IMG/VR virus record: IMGVR_UViG_3300036886_000138
Span: 1 to 49,287 of that record
Origin: a virus
DNA: 49,287 bases
Direction: 5' to 3' (one strand)
Shown: positions 37,928 through 48,488 of the stretch, piece after piece
Layout of the letters: each line of letters begins with the position of its first letter
How positions within the stretch are numbered: the stretch's first letter is position 1
Translations under genes and position numbers: made by a program
The notes under the pieces: generated by a model
The model's database searches: none
What the model saw: only the letters and a program-made list of their open reading frames with translations
Told to the model about the DNA's origin: nothing

Positions 37928-40384
37928 ATGCGAAAACTAACGTTTTGTTTCATTGCCGTTTTGTTGCTGTTGCTATTCGCTGGACGAGCAAATGCCCAGG
38001 GCGTTCCGTACCATGATATTGCTTTCTCGTCTGTGACGGGTAAACCAATTGGTGGCGTAAACGTTTATGTTTGCACTGCATCGGCGACTGGCGCTCCATG
38101 TTCGCCACAGGTAAACATTTATACCAATCAAGCATTAAGTCCGGCGAACCTGATTACACAACCTTTAAACGCTGATAACCTTGGGAATTTTTCTTTTTGG
38201 GCTGCGCCAGGTATTTACAAAGTTCAGGTTATTGGAACAGGTATTACAACCTATAGCTATTCTATAATTGACCCTGTTGATCTTACCAACTCATATAGTG
38301 GAACAGTTAATTTTACCGGCATTGTAAATATAACAACGCTTAATGTTAGCGGTGTACTTACCCTAGGCACCCTTGTATTACCGAATCTTGGCTCGATTCA
38401 TTTTGCCGCTGGCTATAGCGGGGGCGATTGCGGGGCGAAGATAAATTCCGCTGATGCTGATTTGGGTGTGGTTGCCGGAGAAATTTGGGTTAATCAAGCG
38501 TGCGGCTTGGTTTGGACTACTCGCGTCTCTGTTTCAGCCAATCATACAGTTAGAATGATTCAGGCTGGTAATTACGTATTACCAACCGGAACGCCCTCAA
38601 GTCCGGCAATTACGCTGGCCGGAAACAATTCAAAGCTGATCTGTGGTGGATGGGACACGATCTTCAACTATACGACTCCGGCTTCTGACAGCGCACCGAT
38701 GGTTTATGCAAACGCGACGGCCGGAAACGTTGTGAAGGATTGCTCTTTTATAGGAACGGCCGGGCCGACCATCAACGTGCCGCTCGGCAATTCCGTGGAT
38801 ACGGCGACTAACGGGCAAGAGGGTATTCTGTTCAATAATGTAACAAATTGCCAGATTATCCATAACCAATCGACCAATCACGGCTATGCGGGGATTGTTC
38901 TCGTCAGGTCCACGCGATGCGAGGTGAACGATAACACGGCAAATTCCAACACTTCGGGCGGCGGAATTTTAGGGTGGTCTACCGATTTAGGGCCAATGCT
39001 TGAGAATACATTTGATAAAAATATCATTAGCAATAATGGATGTCTTGGTGCGGCTTGCTTCCAGGCAAGAGGCATTCTGATGGCTCGTCTTGGAACCACT
39101 AATGGGCCGGTTGGAAATAAAATAACCGGAAATACGGCGAACAGCAACTCCCTCTATGGAATAGAAGTATATCAATATGGACGTAAAAATATCATCACTG
39201 GAAATACGTTCAACGGGAACTGTGTAGGTGGTATACACGATTGGACGAATACATTCGATATTATATCATTTAATATAGTGACTGGAACCGGGGGTATAAC
39301 CTGTCCCAATAGTGCGGGTGGGGTCATCAATGGTGGTTATGGAATACGAGTAGGTTCAGGTTACTATAGCCAAGTAGTAAATAACTTAGTTGCTGGAAAT
39401 AATACAAGCAATCTCGCTGGTTATCCGGGAATAGGCGTTGATGGAGAAGGGGCACTTAACTCATTCGGGATGTTGGTTAGTGATAACACTGTCCGTGATC
39501 ACCAAGCATCCAACGATATCCTTGTCTCCTCCAGTGCGTTAACAACGCTTGGTGCAGCGACTTATTATTATGTAGCAGTTGCTTATGGGACAACTGGAAC
39601 GGTTCTCGCACAAAGCTCTGAGGTTTCCGCCGTGGCCGGTGGTGGCGGCTCCGTGCTTCTAAGTTGGTCAGAGTACCAAGGAGTCGCAGTTTATCGAGTT
39701 TATCGGGGTACTGCCCCGGCTGGAGAGAATGTTTATTATATCCTTCCCGGACCTGCCTACGTTGATACAGGGAACGTTTCTACCCGTAATGCAGGGACCC
39801 CCCCAGGTTCAGGGAATTCTATTGCTAATCCATCAGCAACTGTTGTAGCTGGAGGGTTTGATACTCAAGGCATTGTGGTTCACGACAACGCTTTGTACGG
39901 AACTACAAGCGTAACTCCATTATCTGTTGGTTCTAATGCGTGGTCTTATGCCAACCCGACTTCTTTGACGAATCCTGCGGCCTCTGGAAACCTTCGGCTT
40001 AACTCCGGTGACTCAATTGTGTGGAGAAATAATGCCGGAACTGGAGACATACCTTTAGCTAAAAGTGCCGGAGACTTGCCGACATTTCAAGGGAATATTA
40101 TTCCTGTTATTGCGCTTGGTGCTCAATCGAATTTGCGCTCGGCAACCGCTGCCCTAACGTTTGGCTCAATCCCGGCAAATAGTTGTTCAGAACAGCCTAT
40201 TGCTGTGACTGGAGTACCAACGACAAGCGCCGTATTCGTTAGTCCACAAGTAAGTATAGGGGCAAACTTTAGTTGGTCAGCTTATGTAAGCGCATCAGGA
40301 ACTGTACAAGCAAGGGTATGTAATGTGACCACCGGGGCATTGACTCCGAGTGTTCAAACATGGACGGCAACCGAATTACAGTGA
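37928..40384 (+). CDS. Tailspike-like beta-helix protein with a signal peptide
   Basis: Residues 1-23 are a Sec-type signal peptide: RK, hydrophobic FCFIAVLLLLLFAG, then ANA before Gln. A head-binding-like domain follows (GKPIGGVNVYVCTASATGAP, GNFSFWAAPGIYKVQVIGTG). Residues about 230-540 are a right-handed parallel beta helix of the NosD/pectate-lyase type (NNVTNCQIIHNQSTNHGYAG, KITGNTANSNSLYGIEV). A fibronectin-like part with YYYVAVAYGT and a C-terminal domain with TFGSIPANSCSEQPI end the protein. Such proteins bind or cut host polysaccharide. A signal peptide on a tailspike is unexpected, because virions assemble in the cytoplasm. Confidence 0.78.
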   Translation: MRKLTFCFIAVLLLLLFAGRANAQGVPYHDIAFSSVTGKPIGGVNVYVCTASATGAPCSPQVNIYTNQALSPANLITQPLNADNLGNFSFWAAPGIYKVQVIGTGITTYSYSIIDPVDLTNSYSGTVNFTGIVNITTLNVSGVLTLGTLVLPNLGSIHFAAGYSGGDCGAKINSADADLGVVAGEIWVNQACGLVWTTRVSVSANHTVRMIQAGNYVLPTGTPSSPAITLAGNNSKLICGGWDTIFNYTTPASDSAPMVYANATAGNVVKDCSFIGTAGPTINVPLGNSVDTATNGQEGILFNNVTNCQIIHNQSTNHGYAGIVLVRSTRCEVNDNTANSNTSGGGILGWSTDLGPMLENTFDKNIISNNGCLGAACFQARGILMARLGTTNGPVGNKITGNTANSNSLYGIEVYQYGRKNIITGNTFNGNCVGGIHDWTNTFDIISFNIVTGTGGITCPNSAGGVINGGYGIRVGSGYYSQVVNNLVAGNNTSNLAGYPGIGVDGEGALNSFGMLVSDNTVRDHQASNDILVSSSALTTLGAATYYYVAVAYGTTGTVLAQSSEVSAVAGGGGSVLLSWSEYQGVAVYRVYRGTAPAGENVYYILPGPAYVDTGNVSTRNAGTPPGSGNSIANPSATVVAGGFDTQGIVVHDNALYGTTSVTPLSVGSNAWSYANPTSLTNPAASGNLRLNSGDSIVWRNNAGTGDIPLAKSAGDLPTFQGNIIPVIALGAQSNLRSATAALTFGSIPANSCSEQPIAVTGVPTTSAVFVSPQVSIGANFSWSAYVSASGTVQARVCNVTTGALTPSVQTWTATELQ

Positions 40385-40407
40385 CCATCTTTGGTGGAGT
40401 TTAGATT

Positions 40408-41148
40408 ATGCCAGTAGTTAATACATCTGGTCAGCTTCAATTTTATATCTCCGATCTTCAGGGCGATGTTTTAATAAAGGTCGAGAACCGTGTACAAGAC
40501 GTTGCCCGCGCACAGGTGTGGTTGCGGGACGCAATTATAGAAATCGCTGGCTCGCCTGATTACCGCGATGATTTTTGCGAACTTGAAGAATTTGGGCCGT
40601 TGTTTAATCTAACGCCGGGTACACAAGAGTATGCCGAAAGCAATCTCGTTCCAGCCGGGGATGTGAATCAGGCTACGTTGGACATCTTAATGTGGACGGA
40701 CCCAGGAACAAATGCAATTCGTAAAAAGCTAAATCCATCTCATTATCAAGAAACCGATCGTTTTAATGTAAACAACTCGCAGCCTACAAAGTGGTATCGG
40801 TTTTCAACCAATATTGGTTTTTATCCTGTACCGGACAAGGCTTATCAGGTACAGACCCGTATACTGCGGAACCACCCAATCAATGATGCTGGACTTGGCG
40901 GGACGGTTATACTCCTGCCTCGTGACTGGAACGAAATTTTGGTGTGGTCTGCGGTCGAGCGTGGCTTTGCCGAACTTGAAGAATTTGAGAAAGCAGGTGC
41001 CGTTCACGCGATGTTATTCGGTGATCCGAAGTATCCAACCAAGCCGGGGCTTGTTGCGAAACGCAAGAAGAAACGTGAGCAAGAAGCGTGGCGGCAAGAA
41101 CAGCAATTAAGACCGATATGCCGACCATACACTTATTTTAGGAGATAA
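40408..41148 (+). CDS. Head-to-tail adaptor, P22 gp4 / T7 gp11-like
   Basis: The 246-aa protein has an N-terminal helical pair (ARAQVWLRDAIIEIAGSPDY), a beta part (WYRFSTNIGFYPVPDKAYQV, QTRILRNHP) and LPRDWNEILVWSAVERGFAE, a combination typical of podovirus adaptor proteins that extend the portal. The end is basic. GGAG about 13 nt upstream is weak. The assignment rests on pattern and position. Confidence 0.65.
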   Translation: MPVVNTSGQLQFYISDLQGDVLIKVENRVQDVARAQVWLRDAIIEIAGSPDYRDDFCELEEFGPLFNLTPGTQEYAESNLVPAGDVNQATLDILMWTDPGTNAIRKKLNPSHYQETDRFNVNNSQPTKWYRFSTNIGFYPVPDKAYQVQTRILRNHPINDAGLGGTVILLPRDWNEILVWSAVERGFAELEEFEKAGAVHAMLFGDPKYPTKPGLVAKRKKKREQEAWRQEQQLRPICRPYTYFRR

Positions 41149-41149
41149 T

Positions 41150-42877
41150 ATGGGTGGATTGCCAGGTCAAGGAACCACGTTATTCCTACCGGAATCTAGC
41201 GGAACGAACCCTTACGGTTCGAGTAACCAATACTTTAGCAATATGCCGTCGTTGCCTGGCGCATCAGGGATGCCTTCGGCTTCGCCGGCAGCCTCGCCAT
41301 ATGGCCCTCAATCTAACGCTGGGCCTTCAAGCTCACCATCACCATTTAATCCTTCGGGATCGCCAACAGTGTTGCCAACGGCAACTTCAACCGGACAAGG
41401 ACAGATATTTGGTGGTTCGCCGGTCTCGCCTGCTTTCACAAATCAGTTATTACAATGGCTTTCATCGCAGATGGGCAAGGGGGCGACACCATTTGGCGGG
41501 TCGGTCGTGCTACCATCAAGTGGTCAATCGACTACGCCAGGTGCAACAAGCGCGCCGATGACACCGGAGCTTGCCGCGTTGCAGCAGTTTTTCCTAACCG
41601 GTAATGCTGGCGGTCAGCCTGGTTTGCAGGGTTTGCAAAGCATGGCTAACGGCGTAAACACGTTGCCAGCATGGCAAGCGATGGTTGCCGCGCAGCAGCA
41701 GAATATCCAACGGAACCAGGCAGACTTAAAGGGTCAGTTTGCGTTTAGCGGTAACCTACAAGGCAGCCCGTTCGGCGATGCGATGTCTCATTACGAATCG
41801 CAGACTACCGCCGATCAAAATGCCCTGCTTGCAAATACAACCCTGCAAGGGATGGGTTTGCAGGAGCAAGCAGGTTCTACGCTGTTAAACGCCAGTACTC
41901 AACTTGGGCAGTTGTTTCAAGGGATGGACCAAACAGCGGTTCAGAACGCTTTGCAGGAATTTATCCGTACACAACCGGAATACAGCCCGTTGCTTAACGC
42001 AATTTTTGGGTTGGGTACTTCGTACCCGCCGTATATGTCAAAGACCTCTGGTGTTGGTCTTGGCGGGGTACTTGGCTCGGCAGCTATTAGCGCGTTGGGG
42101 CCTACGGCTGGAAAGGAAATACAAAAACTTCTTGGGATTGGTCAGACACCGGCTTCTAGTGTTATCCCAGAAGGGCAGCTTCCCGGCACACCTCCTGGGG
42201 ATATAACCGGCGGACTCAGCACAAATCCATTATCACTTCCAGCTTCGTTAGCGGCCCCGTCGATAGGAGCGGTAGCAGGTGTAGGAGCAGGTGCGGGTGC
42301 TGGCGCGGCGGCACCATTAAGTGCTGCTGTTAGCTCCTCGGTATTACCAGGCGCTACATTACTACCTGACGCGGCTGCTGGTGCGCTTGATTTAACTGGC
42401 ACCGCTGCCCCAATTACATCAACAAGTATTGGAGCTTTATCATCTGGCGCTAACGCTGGTGCTGGCGCATCAGCCGGTACTGGAGCTATGAGTGGCCTTG
42501 GCGCTGCCGCTACTGTAATCGCACCGCTTGCGGCTGGTATTGGTGTTGGTGAGCTGGTGCTTAGTTTGCTTGATTCTAACGGCGTTACCGTCAAAGACGC
42601 TGCCGCGATGAATAAAAGTCTTGACTCTACTGACAAAACACTTGCGTCGTCATGGCAGCAAGCGGCACAAACTGCGCTCACACCTGGTGCTACGCAGAGT
42701 GGTTATGGCCCCGCGTTTGCCACGCAGATGATTAACCAGCAAATGAAATCCTACAGCCAAGAATTATCCGACGCTTTCAAATGGGGTTTCATTACGAAAA
42801 ATCAAATGGCAGCGAAGCTTGCGAATTTGACGGTTGCTTATAACCAATCAATGGCGCTATTGCAGGGGGGTAAATAA
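41150..42877 (+). CDS. Internal virion / DNA ejection-type protein, 575 aa
   Basis: Starts with AGGAG 5-6 nt upstream. Residues 1-150 are low-complexity Pro/Ser/Gly; residues 155-300 are helical and Gln-rich (LQGLQSMANGVNTLPAWQAM); residues 340-470 are Ala/Gly-rich hydrophobic segments (AAPSIGAVAGVGAGAGAGAA) that could insert in membranes. This resembles podovirus ejection proteins that build a channel after infection. No sequence family recognised. Confidence 0.62.
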   Translation: MGGLPGQGTTLFLPESSGTNPYGSSNQYFSNMPSLPGASGMPSASPAASPYGPQSNAGPSSSPSPFNPSGSPTVLPTATSTGQGQIFGGSPVSPAFTNQLLQWLSSQMGKGATPFGGSVVLPSSGQSTTPGATSAPMTPELAALQQFFLTGNAGGQPGLQGLQSMANGVNTLPAWQAMVAAQQQNIQRNQADLKGQFAFSGNLQGSPFGDAMSHYESQTTADQNALLANTTLQGMGLQEQAGSTLLNASTQLGQLFQGMDQTAVQNALQEFIRTQPEYSPLLNAIFGLGTSYPPYMSKTSGVGLGGVLGSAAISALGPTAGKEIQKLLGIGQTPASSVIPEGQLPGTPPGDITGGLSTNPLSLPASLAAPSIGAVAGVGAGAGAGAAAPLSAAVSSSVLPGATLLPDAAAGALDLTGTAAPITSTSIGALSSGANAGAGASAGTGAMSGLGAAATVIAPLAAGIGVGELVLSLLDSNGVTVKDAAAMNKSLDSTDKTLASSWQQAAQTALTPGATQSGYGPAFATQMINQQMKSYSQELSDAFKWGFITKNQMAAKLANLTVAYNQSMALLQGGK

Positions 42878-42879
42878 TT

Positions 42880-44202
42880 ATGGTTGGACCAGCCGCGACA
42901 GATATTCAAGCGAAGCTTTTGCAACTGATGCAGGGCTTCGCACAACAATGGGCAAAGCCAGCTAATACTGGTGGTGGCGCTACACCGCCTAGACCAGGTG
43001 GGGCTCCGCCAAACGTAGGCAACCCTACAAACCCTGGGATGGCTATGTTACCAGGCGGGGGTGGCGGTGGTACACCAATACCAAGCCCGGCGAAAGAATC
43101 ATACCCCGCAACGAATATGCCGAATCAAGGGCCGCAATACCCACAAGGGTTTGAATTCCGTTCCCCGCAGGGCGCACGCGCGGCAAATGCCTACGCGATT
43201 TCACAATCGGTTCTGGAGCAGTTTAATAAATCGAAAGCTACCAAGTTTGAGCGTGATAAGAACCAGGCTGATTATCTGATGTCGGAGTATATCGCCGCCC
43301 GTGGTCGTGGCGATACGGAGATGGCGAATCATATCCTCAACGACCCGAAGTTTGCAAAGATTATGAAAGAGATGGAAGGCTTCGTGCCGATTGAGCAGCC
43401 AACAAAGCCAGCGGCGGTCGCCGGTGCGGAGCAGGCTTTTACGAAAGCCGCCCAGCAACAAAATCAAGCGCCAGCGCAAAGCGCACCGCGCAGTGAAACT
43501 GGCGCGCCGATAATGCCAATGCAGGCTTCGCCAGATCAGCAGTTACAGGATATGATAAGTAAAGCTCGGCTGAGTGCGGTTCAGAAAGACCCAGCTTTGC
43601 TTCAACGGGCAGCAACAGGTTCTGGTCTAACCGGCTCAGAGCAAACGCAGGTAGAAAAAACTGCGTCTGGTCTTGAGGTTTCACCAGTTGCGCTTGCTCA
43701 GATGGAATCTGGTAAGGCTGAATTGACTATTAAAGGTGATTACGAAATTAAAGCTGTTCAAACGGATAATGAAGGGCGTATGGCTGTTGCAAGGTTTCAA
43801 GGTGCCAATGAAGAAAAATTAACCAAAATGAGGATTGATGGCGACCTTAAAGTCGCCGATAAACGGTTCGCGCAAATGAATAATATTCTGGGCATAAGAG
43901 ATGAGGGCATACAAGCCCAAGCCCTTGCCGCTCATAACAAAGCGTTGGTGGACATGGCAAAATCTCATGCAGCAGCGGCTGACAAAGCTAGTGCCGCTGC
44001 CACTAACTTACTAATCAAAGACCCTTCAAAGAATTCAAATAGCCCAGAGTTTGCCGCCCTTATAGCGACGGCGGCAGCAGAGCGTGGGGCGTCCAAAGAA
44101 ATAGAAGGGAAAATGAAGGAGTTTACCGCCACTCAAACAAAACAAAAAGCTGATAAAGCAAAGGAATTGGCCGCGGATCCAAATAACCCATTAGGTTTGT
44201 AA
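42880..44202 (+). CDS. Internal virion / DNA ejection-type protein, 440 aa
   Basis: Starts two bases after the previous stop behind GGGGGG. The N-terminal 100 residues are Gly/Pro/Asn-rich and disordered; the rest is helical, Ala/Lys/Gln-rich coiled coil (AAADKASAAATNLLIKDPSK). Its position among four large virion-type genes at the end of the late unit suggests an ejection protein. No catalytic domain visible. Confidence 0.6.
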   Translation: MVGPAATDIQAKLLQLMQGFAQQWAKPANTGGGATPPRPGGAPPNVGNPTNPGMAMLPGGGGGGTPIPSPAKESYPATNMPNQGPQYPQGFEFRSPQGARAANAYAISQSVLEQFNKSKATKFERDKNQADYLMSEYIAARGRGDTEMANHILNDPKFAKIMKEMEGFVPIEQPTKPAAVAGAEQAFTKAAQQQNQAPAQSAPRSETGAPIMPMQASPDQQLQDMISKARLSAVQKDPALLQRAATGSGLTGSEQTQVEKTASGLEVSPVALAQMESGKAELTIKGDYEIKAVQTDNEGRMAVARFQGANEEKLTKMRIDGDLKVADKRFAQMNNILGIRDEGIQAQALAAHNKALVDMAKSHAAAADKASAAATNLLIKDPSKNSNSPEFAALIATAAAERGASKEIEGKMKEFTATQTKQKADKAKELAADPNNPLGL

Positions 44203-44216
44203 TAAAGTGAATTAAA

Positions 44217-46541
44217 ATGCCAGAATTAACACTTACAGAATTGGGACAAAGGATAAAGGCCAAGTATCCGTTGGGTGTGACAAGTAGCAAAATCCCATAC
44301 GCGAAGATTTCAGACGAGGACTTGGCTCGTCAGGTTATCGGCAAACACCCGGAGTATCAAAAATGGCTTTCTACTGATGAATTAAAAAAGATCGCGGGTC
44401 AGGTAAAGCCCACAGGAGGTGGGCTTGCAAACAGCCCAGCTGGCCCGGTAGCCGCTGGCGGTGCGAAGGCGCTTGAGAACATGGCGGAGTTCTCGCAGAA
44501 GTATGGGCCGTATTTATCCCCAGTATCGGCGTTGATGATGCCGAAGGGAGCAGGTGAAGCAGGCGTTGATAACTTGAAAAAGGTTTCGGATGCTGTCTCT
44601 GGCGAGACGGCGGGTTATGAAAGTAAACACCCGATAATGAGCGCGGTCGAGCGTGGGGTGGGTGAGGTTGGAATATCATTACCGTTAATGAGTGGCGCTG
44701 GTTCGATGTTGCCTACGGCCGCTAAAGACGCTTCGCTCTTAGCGAAAGTTGCCACGGGCGCTGCTCGTGGAGCGGGTGAGTTTGCCGCAGGCAGTCCAGC
44801 ATTCTCGCCAAATGCATCCGATATTCCAAAGAGTGCTATTCAAGGTGCAGCCTTTGGTGCAGCTTCGCCTATCGCTGGAAAAGCCCTTGAGCCTTTGGGT
44901 AAACGGTTACGTCAGTTTCTGGGCCGTTCAACAACGACTTCGGCGGCATCAGCGAGCACAGCCGTGACCGAAGATAAAGCTGCCACTTTATTTAAGCAGG
45001 TTGTCAGAGACAAGCTTCCACATATTGACACTACTGGCGACCCAAACGCCATACTTGATAAGCTATCGCCAAGCGAAAGGCAGATCGTTTATAAAGAGTA
45101 TGGCACTCGCAACGCGGCTGAGAAACATAATGACGCTCGCGTGGCGAGTTATACAAAAAAACATGGCGCGCCAGTACCGGAGATAGAAGCGAAGCTCCGT
45201 GGAACGCATGAAGAAGCGGTACAGGCGTTTGCTGATGCGAAAGCCGCAAAGATTGCGAAACCAAAATCGATTGTTAGTGCCACTCTCGAAGATAAACTTG
45301 CCCAACAAAATGCGGCCGTAGCGAAGAAAGCTACCGAACGTGAGGCGTTGAAATCGGAGAAAGCCATCGTTAATGCGAAAGCCCAACAGGCGATGAAGGA
45401 AGCGAATAAGCTTCGTAAAACATTAGGTGGTGTATTAAGTCAAGACCATCTTAGACGGATAGCGAATGGCGAAACGTCAGATCAAATTTTGGGTATTGTG
45501 CCTAACGCGCCAGCGGCTGTAAGCCCATCGGCCCAAGAAGTACTAACACCCAAGCTCGCTGCGGAGCAACCACAGGTAGCACCCGCTTTGGAAGTGGCGA
45601 AGTCTATCCATGAAGTGATGAAGCCGGAGCCGGCGGCTGCCGCGTCGAGCGAACCACCAGCATTTGATGGCAAGACGCTTGGTCCGCGCTTGAGCGAGGT
45701 AGAGCACGCGCTACCACAGATAGAGCGCCAGAAGCTCGCGCTGGAGCGTCTACGAAGCGATGCAGAGCAAAAGTTAAAGGACTTACACGCGAGTAGCGTT
45801 CCTGCAAGTGTGAAGTCACGCGAGCAAGCAAAGATTATTCTTCAAGCCGGCAGGATTGCAGACCGCTTTGGCAAGGGGGATTTCTCTGCCCAACGCGTGA
45901 GAACGATTGCATCGAAAACCAAAGACGCAGAGCGTGCCACGGCTGCGCGGGTGAAGGCCGCTGCGGAGGCTTCGCCTACTGGGAATATTGTATCGCCCGC
46001 GAGTGAGGAAGGTGGTCGCGCGGATGTGGGTCATAAGTTTGACGAAGGCAAATGGAAAGACCAATTCTTTGATTTGTGGAAACACCCACCAACGGAGATT
46101 CAGTTGGAGCGTGGGCGCTTAGGGCAGAGTGTGGGGGAAGTGGTGGATGAGGTTGAGGAAATGAAGTTCATGGATAAACACCCGGAACTTTTTGAGCCTT
46201 CGGCGGAGCCGAGTGAATCAGCACCGAAATCCGTTGCTCCTAGACCGGTTTCAAAGCAAGCCTTACCTGGTTCGTTGGCCGGTATCAAGCCACGTTACGG
46301 TTATAAAGATCGTAATTTCCAACTTGCTTTCTCCAACGATACTGATAGGGTATTATACACGGTGGCACAAAAAGTAAAAAGCAAATCACATGATGCCGCT
46401 ATGGCATATCTCAAAAACGTTTTCCCTGGCGAGAGTGATAACGCTATTATTAAACGCGGCCAAGCGGTTAAGGAAATGATTAAGCAGAAGGCTGCTGTAG
46501 CACCGAAGGGTGCTACTACGTTGTATTTGATGGGTGATTAA
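44217..46541 (+). CDS. Internal virion protein, 774 aa
   Basis: The N-terminus (GQRIKAKYPLGVTSSKIPYA, KISDEDLARQVIGKHPEYQK) contains the short repeat-like SDEDLAxxVIxKxPEY element seen at the start of many large phage virion proteins. A hydrophobic Gly/Ala region (about 130-225) could insert in membranes, then a long charged helical region (250-620) with coiled-coil character. A lytic transglycosylase or protease motif was looked for and not found. Ribosome site is weak. Confidence 0.65.
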   Translation: MPELTLTELGQRIKAKYPLGVTSSKIPYAKISDEDLARQVIGKHPEYQKWLSTDELKKIAGQVKPTGGGLANSPAGPVAAGGAKALENMAEFSQKYGPYLSPVSALMMPKGAGEAGVDNLKKVSDAVSGETAGYESKHPIMSAVERGVGEVGISLPLMSGAGSMLPTAAKDASLLAKVATGAARGAGEFAAGSPAFSPNASDIPKSAIQGAAFGAASPIAGKALEPLGKRLRQFLGRSTTTSAASASTAVTEDKAATLFKQVVRDKLPHIDTTGDPNAILDKLSPSERQIVYKEYGTRNAAEKHNDARVASYTKKHGAPVPEIEAKLRGTHEEAVQAFADAKAAKIAKPKSIVSATLEDKLAQQNAAVAKKATEREALKSEKAIVNAKAQQAMKEANKLRKTLGGVLSQDHLRRIANGETSDQILGIVPNAPAAVSPSAQEVLTPKLAAEQPQVAPALEVAKSIHEVMKPEPAAAASSEPPAFDGKTLGPRLSEVEHALPQIERQKLALERLRSDAEQKLKDLHASSVPASVKSREQAKIILQAGRIADRFGKGDFSAQRVRTIASKTKDAERATAARVKAAAEASPTGNIVSPASEEGGRADVGHKFDEGKWKDQFFDLWKHPPTEIQLERGRLGQSVGEVVDEVEEMKFMDKHPELFEPSAEPSESAPKSVAPRPVSKQALPGSLAGIKPRYGYKDRNFQLAFSNDTDRVLYTVAQKVKSKSHDAAMAYLKNVFPGESDNAIIKRGQAVKEMIKQKAAVAPKGATTLYLMGD

Positions 46542-46542
46542 G

Positions 46543-48456
46543 ATGGGCGGCTTCATCGAAAAACTCGCAGACAGACTCGGACCAAAGGTCGGGGAACTAT
46601 TCTCCGACACAATGAAAACCGGCGTTCGCGCTGGAATAACCCAAGTCGAGCATAGCTCACCTGTGAGCGGTCCTCTGGCGAAGCATATGATTGAGGAATA
46701 CGAATCGGCATACCCACGCGCGGCTGCGCCCGTTTACCAAGAGGCAAAACAAGCGATTGATTCAGTGCCGAAGGCATTACACAGCCAAGTATTTGAGATG
46801 CTTGACAAGGGCACAACGCCAGCACATCCCGAAGCTTCTCGCGCGGCATTTAAAATCAAACTCATCAACGATAAAATCTATAACGAAGCAATCTCTAAAG
46901 GTTTAAGCGATCCCGCTTGGCAAGTACCAAACTTCTTCCCCCGAAAGTGGGATAAGGTATTTGATGGGGTGAGCAAGCAACAAGCAATCGACCATCTTGT
47001 TGCAACGAAACAAGCAAGCAATCCTGTAATGGCCGAGAAGTTGTTAAATTGGATTTCGCCTGGTGGCATACGCAATCATAACTTAGAGTTGCCTCGTAGA
47101 CTTGACTTACCTGGCTATCGCCAAGACCTCGGCGTTTTGCTTGAACACATCGACCAATCATATAAACGTTTCGCACAGGCAGATATATTCGGCAAGAACG
47201 ACGAGAAACTCTCCGAGGCTTTGTCGGGCATCGGTAAGGAATCTGGTTTGGCAAACCAATCATTAGCAACCAAAATCGTCGAGCATTGGCTTCGCCGTCC
47301 AGTAGGCCACCAGGGCCAGGTAGCCGGACTTGCCAGCACTGGTTGGGAACGTTTGGCGGGAAGTATCGAAGCAGCAGGTAAGCTATCGCTTGCACCGTTG
47401 AGTCACCCTGTCCAGTTGTTTGGTAACGTTCCGGCGATTACCGGTTTCAAACCGTTCGCCCGTGCGTTGGTTCAATCAGCGGTTGATTACGGTGATGTAC
47501 GGGAGTTTGGATTTTTATCTGGTGCCAGCTATCATAGCGCCGCCCGTATGGCACAGGAGCAACTCGCGTTAGAATTAAAAGATAGCTCGATGGGTAAGCA
47601 GGTTCTTAAAAGAACCGGCAGTTTTATGTTCTCGCGTATGCGGCAGAACATCGCCGCTCAGTCTGGCAAGAACATGGTGATGAGGAATTTCGAGGCTCTG
47701 CGAGCTAACCCAAACGACGCGAAGTTATTAAACACGTTTAATTGGCTGCGTGTAGACGCAGAAGCTGCGTTACAACGCGGCAGTTTATCGGTTGAGGACC
47801 TCCGAATCGCCGGTCAACGAGTGTCAAACGTAACGCAACTGATGGGTGGTAGCGAACAGCTTCCAATCTGGATGCGTAGCAGCCCAGAAATGCGTGTATT
47901 AACCATGTTCAAGCCATTCTTTTATAAAGAGTTTCGGTTTATAAAAGACTACGTTCTAAAACCAGCGTTCCTTCACGGCGATATGAAGGCGCTCACGATG
48001 GCGTCGATTGTATTCCCTGCTATCGGCGAGCTGACTGCTGATTTGAAAAACGTGGTAAAGTTTGGCGATTTGAAACAGCGACCCGGTTTCGACAAAGACC
48101 ATTGGTTGGATAGGATAATCGACGATTACGCCGAGGCTTCGATGTTCGGCGTTTTCAGAGATATAGCCTTTTCGCTAAGTAGCTCATCGCCAACGATGGC
48201 GCTGCGTGAGGTTGTTGGTCCAGCGGTCAGCGACGTTGTGGATTTTGGTAGGTGGGGAGCGGGTTTTCTAAGCGGTAAAACACCGTTGCATACGTTAAGC
48301 GACCAAGCGAAGAAAGAGCTTTTACGAAGTATACCAGTGGTGGGGGCAAGGATTTACCACGAGGAGTACCCAAAAAGCCGTCGTTATCAAAGTGATTTAC
48401 AAAAGGGTTATTTTACCAAAAAACTTAACAAAGTGGCTCAAACGTTCACAGAGTGA
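46543..48456 (+). CDS. Internal virion / ejection-type protein, 637 aa
   Basis: ATG 46543 begins one base after the previous stop, with GGGTGA upstream; GTG 46534 in the same frame is an alternative. The protein is helical throughout, with FMLxKGTTPAHPE-like loops, a membrane-prone FKPFARALVQSAVDYGD region and a conserved-looking MRVLTMFKPFFYKEFRFIKD segment. Large proteins with such segments end many podovirus late units and are ejected into the host. No enzyme motif visible. Confidence 0.62.
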   Translation: MGGFIEKLADRLGPKVGELFSDTMKTGVRAGITQVEHSSPVSGPLAKHMIEEYESAYPRAAAPVYQEAKQAIDSVPKALHSQVFEMLDKGTTPAHPEASRAAFKIKLINDKIYNEAISKGLSDPAWQVPNFFPRKWDKVFDGVSKQQAIDHLVATKQASNPVMAEKLLNWISPGGIRNHNLELPRRLDLPGYRQDLGVLLEHIDQSYKRFAQADIFGKNDEKLSEALSGIGKESGLANQSLATKIVEHWLRRPVGHQGQVAGLASTGWERLAGSIEAAGKLSLAPLSHPVQLFGNVPAITGFKPFARALVQSAVDYGDVREFGFLSGASYHSAARMAQEQLALELKDSSMGKQVLKRTGSFMFSRMRQNIAAQSGKNMVMRNFEALRANPNDAKLLNTFNWLRVDAEAALQRGSLSVEDLRIAGQRVSNVTQLMGGSEQLPIWMRSSPEMRVLTMFKPFFYKEFRFIKDYVLKPAFLHGDMKALTMASIVFPAIGELTADLKNVVKFGDLKQRPGFDKDHWLDRIIDDYAEASMFGVFRDIAFSLSSSSPTMALREVVGPAVSDVVDFGRWGAGFLSGKTPLHTLSDQAKKELLRSIPVVGARIYHEEYPKSRRYQSDLQKGYFTKKLNKVAQTFTE

Positions 48457-48488
48457 ACAGTTATGCCATAAACTAACGGAGGTTCCAA

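Noticed and set aside
44217-46541. Lytic transglycosylase or protease domain in an ejection protein
   Set aside because: I looked for the SLT Glu-containing helix and for HExxH or serine-protease motifs and saw none.
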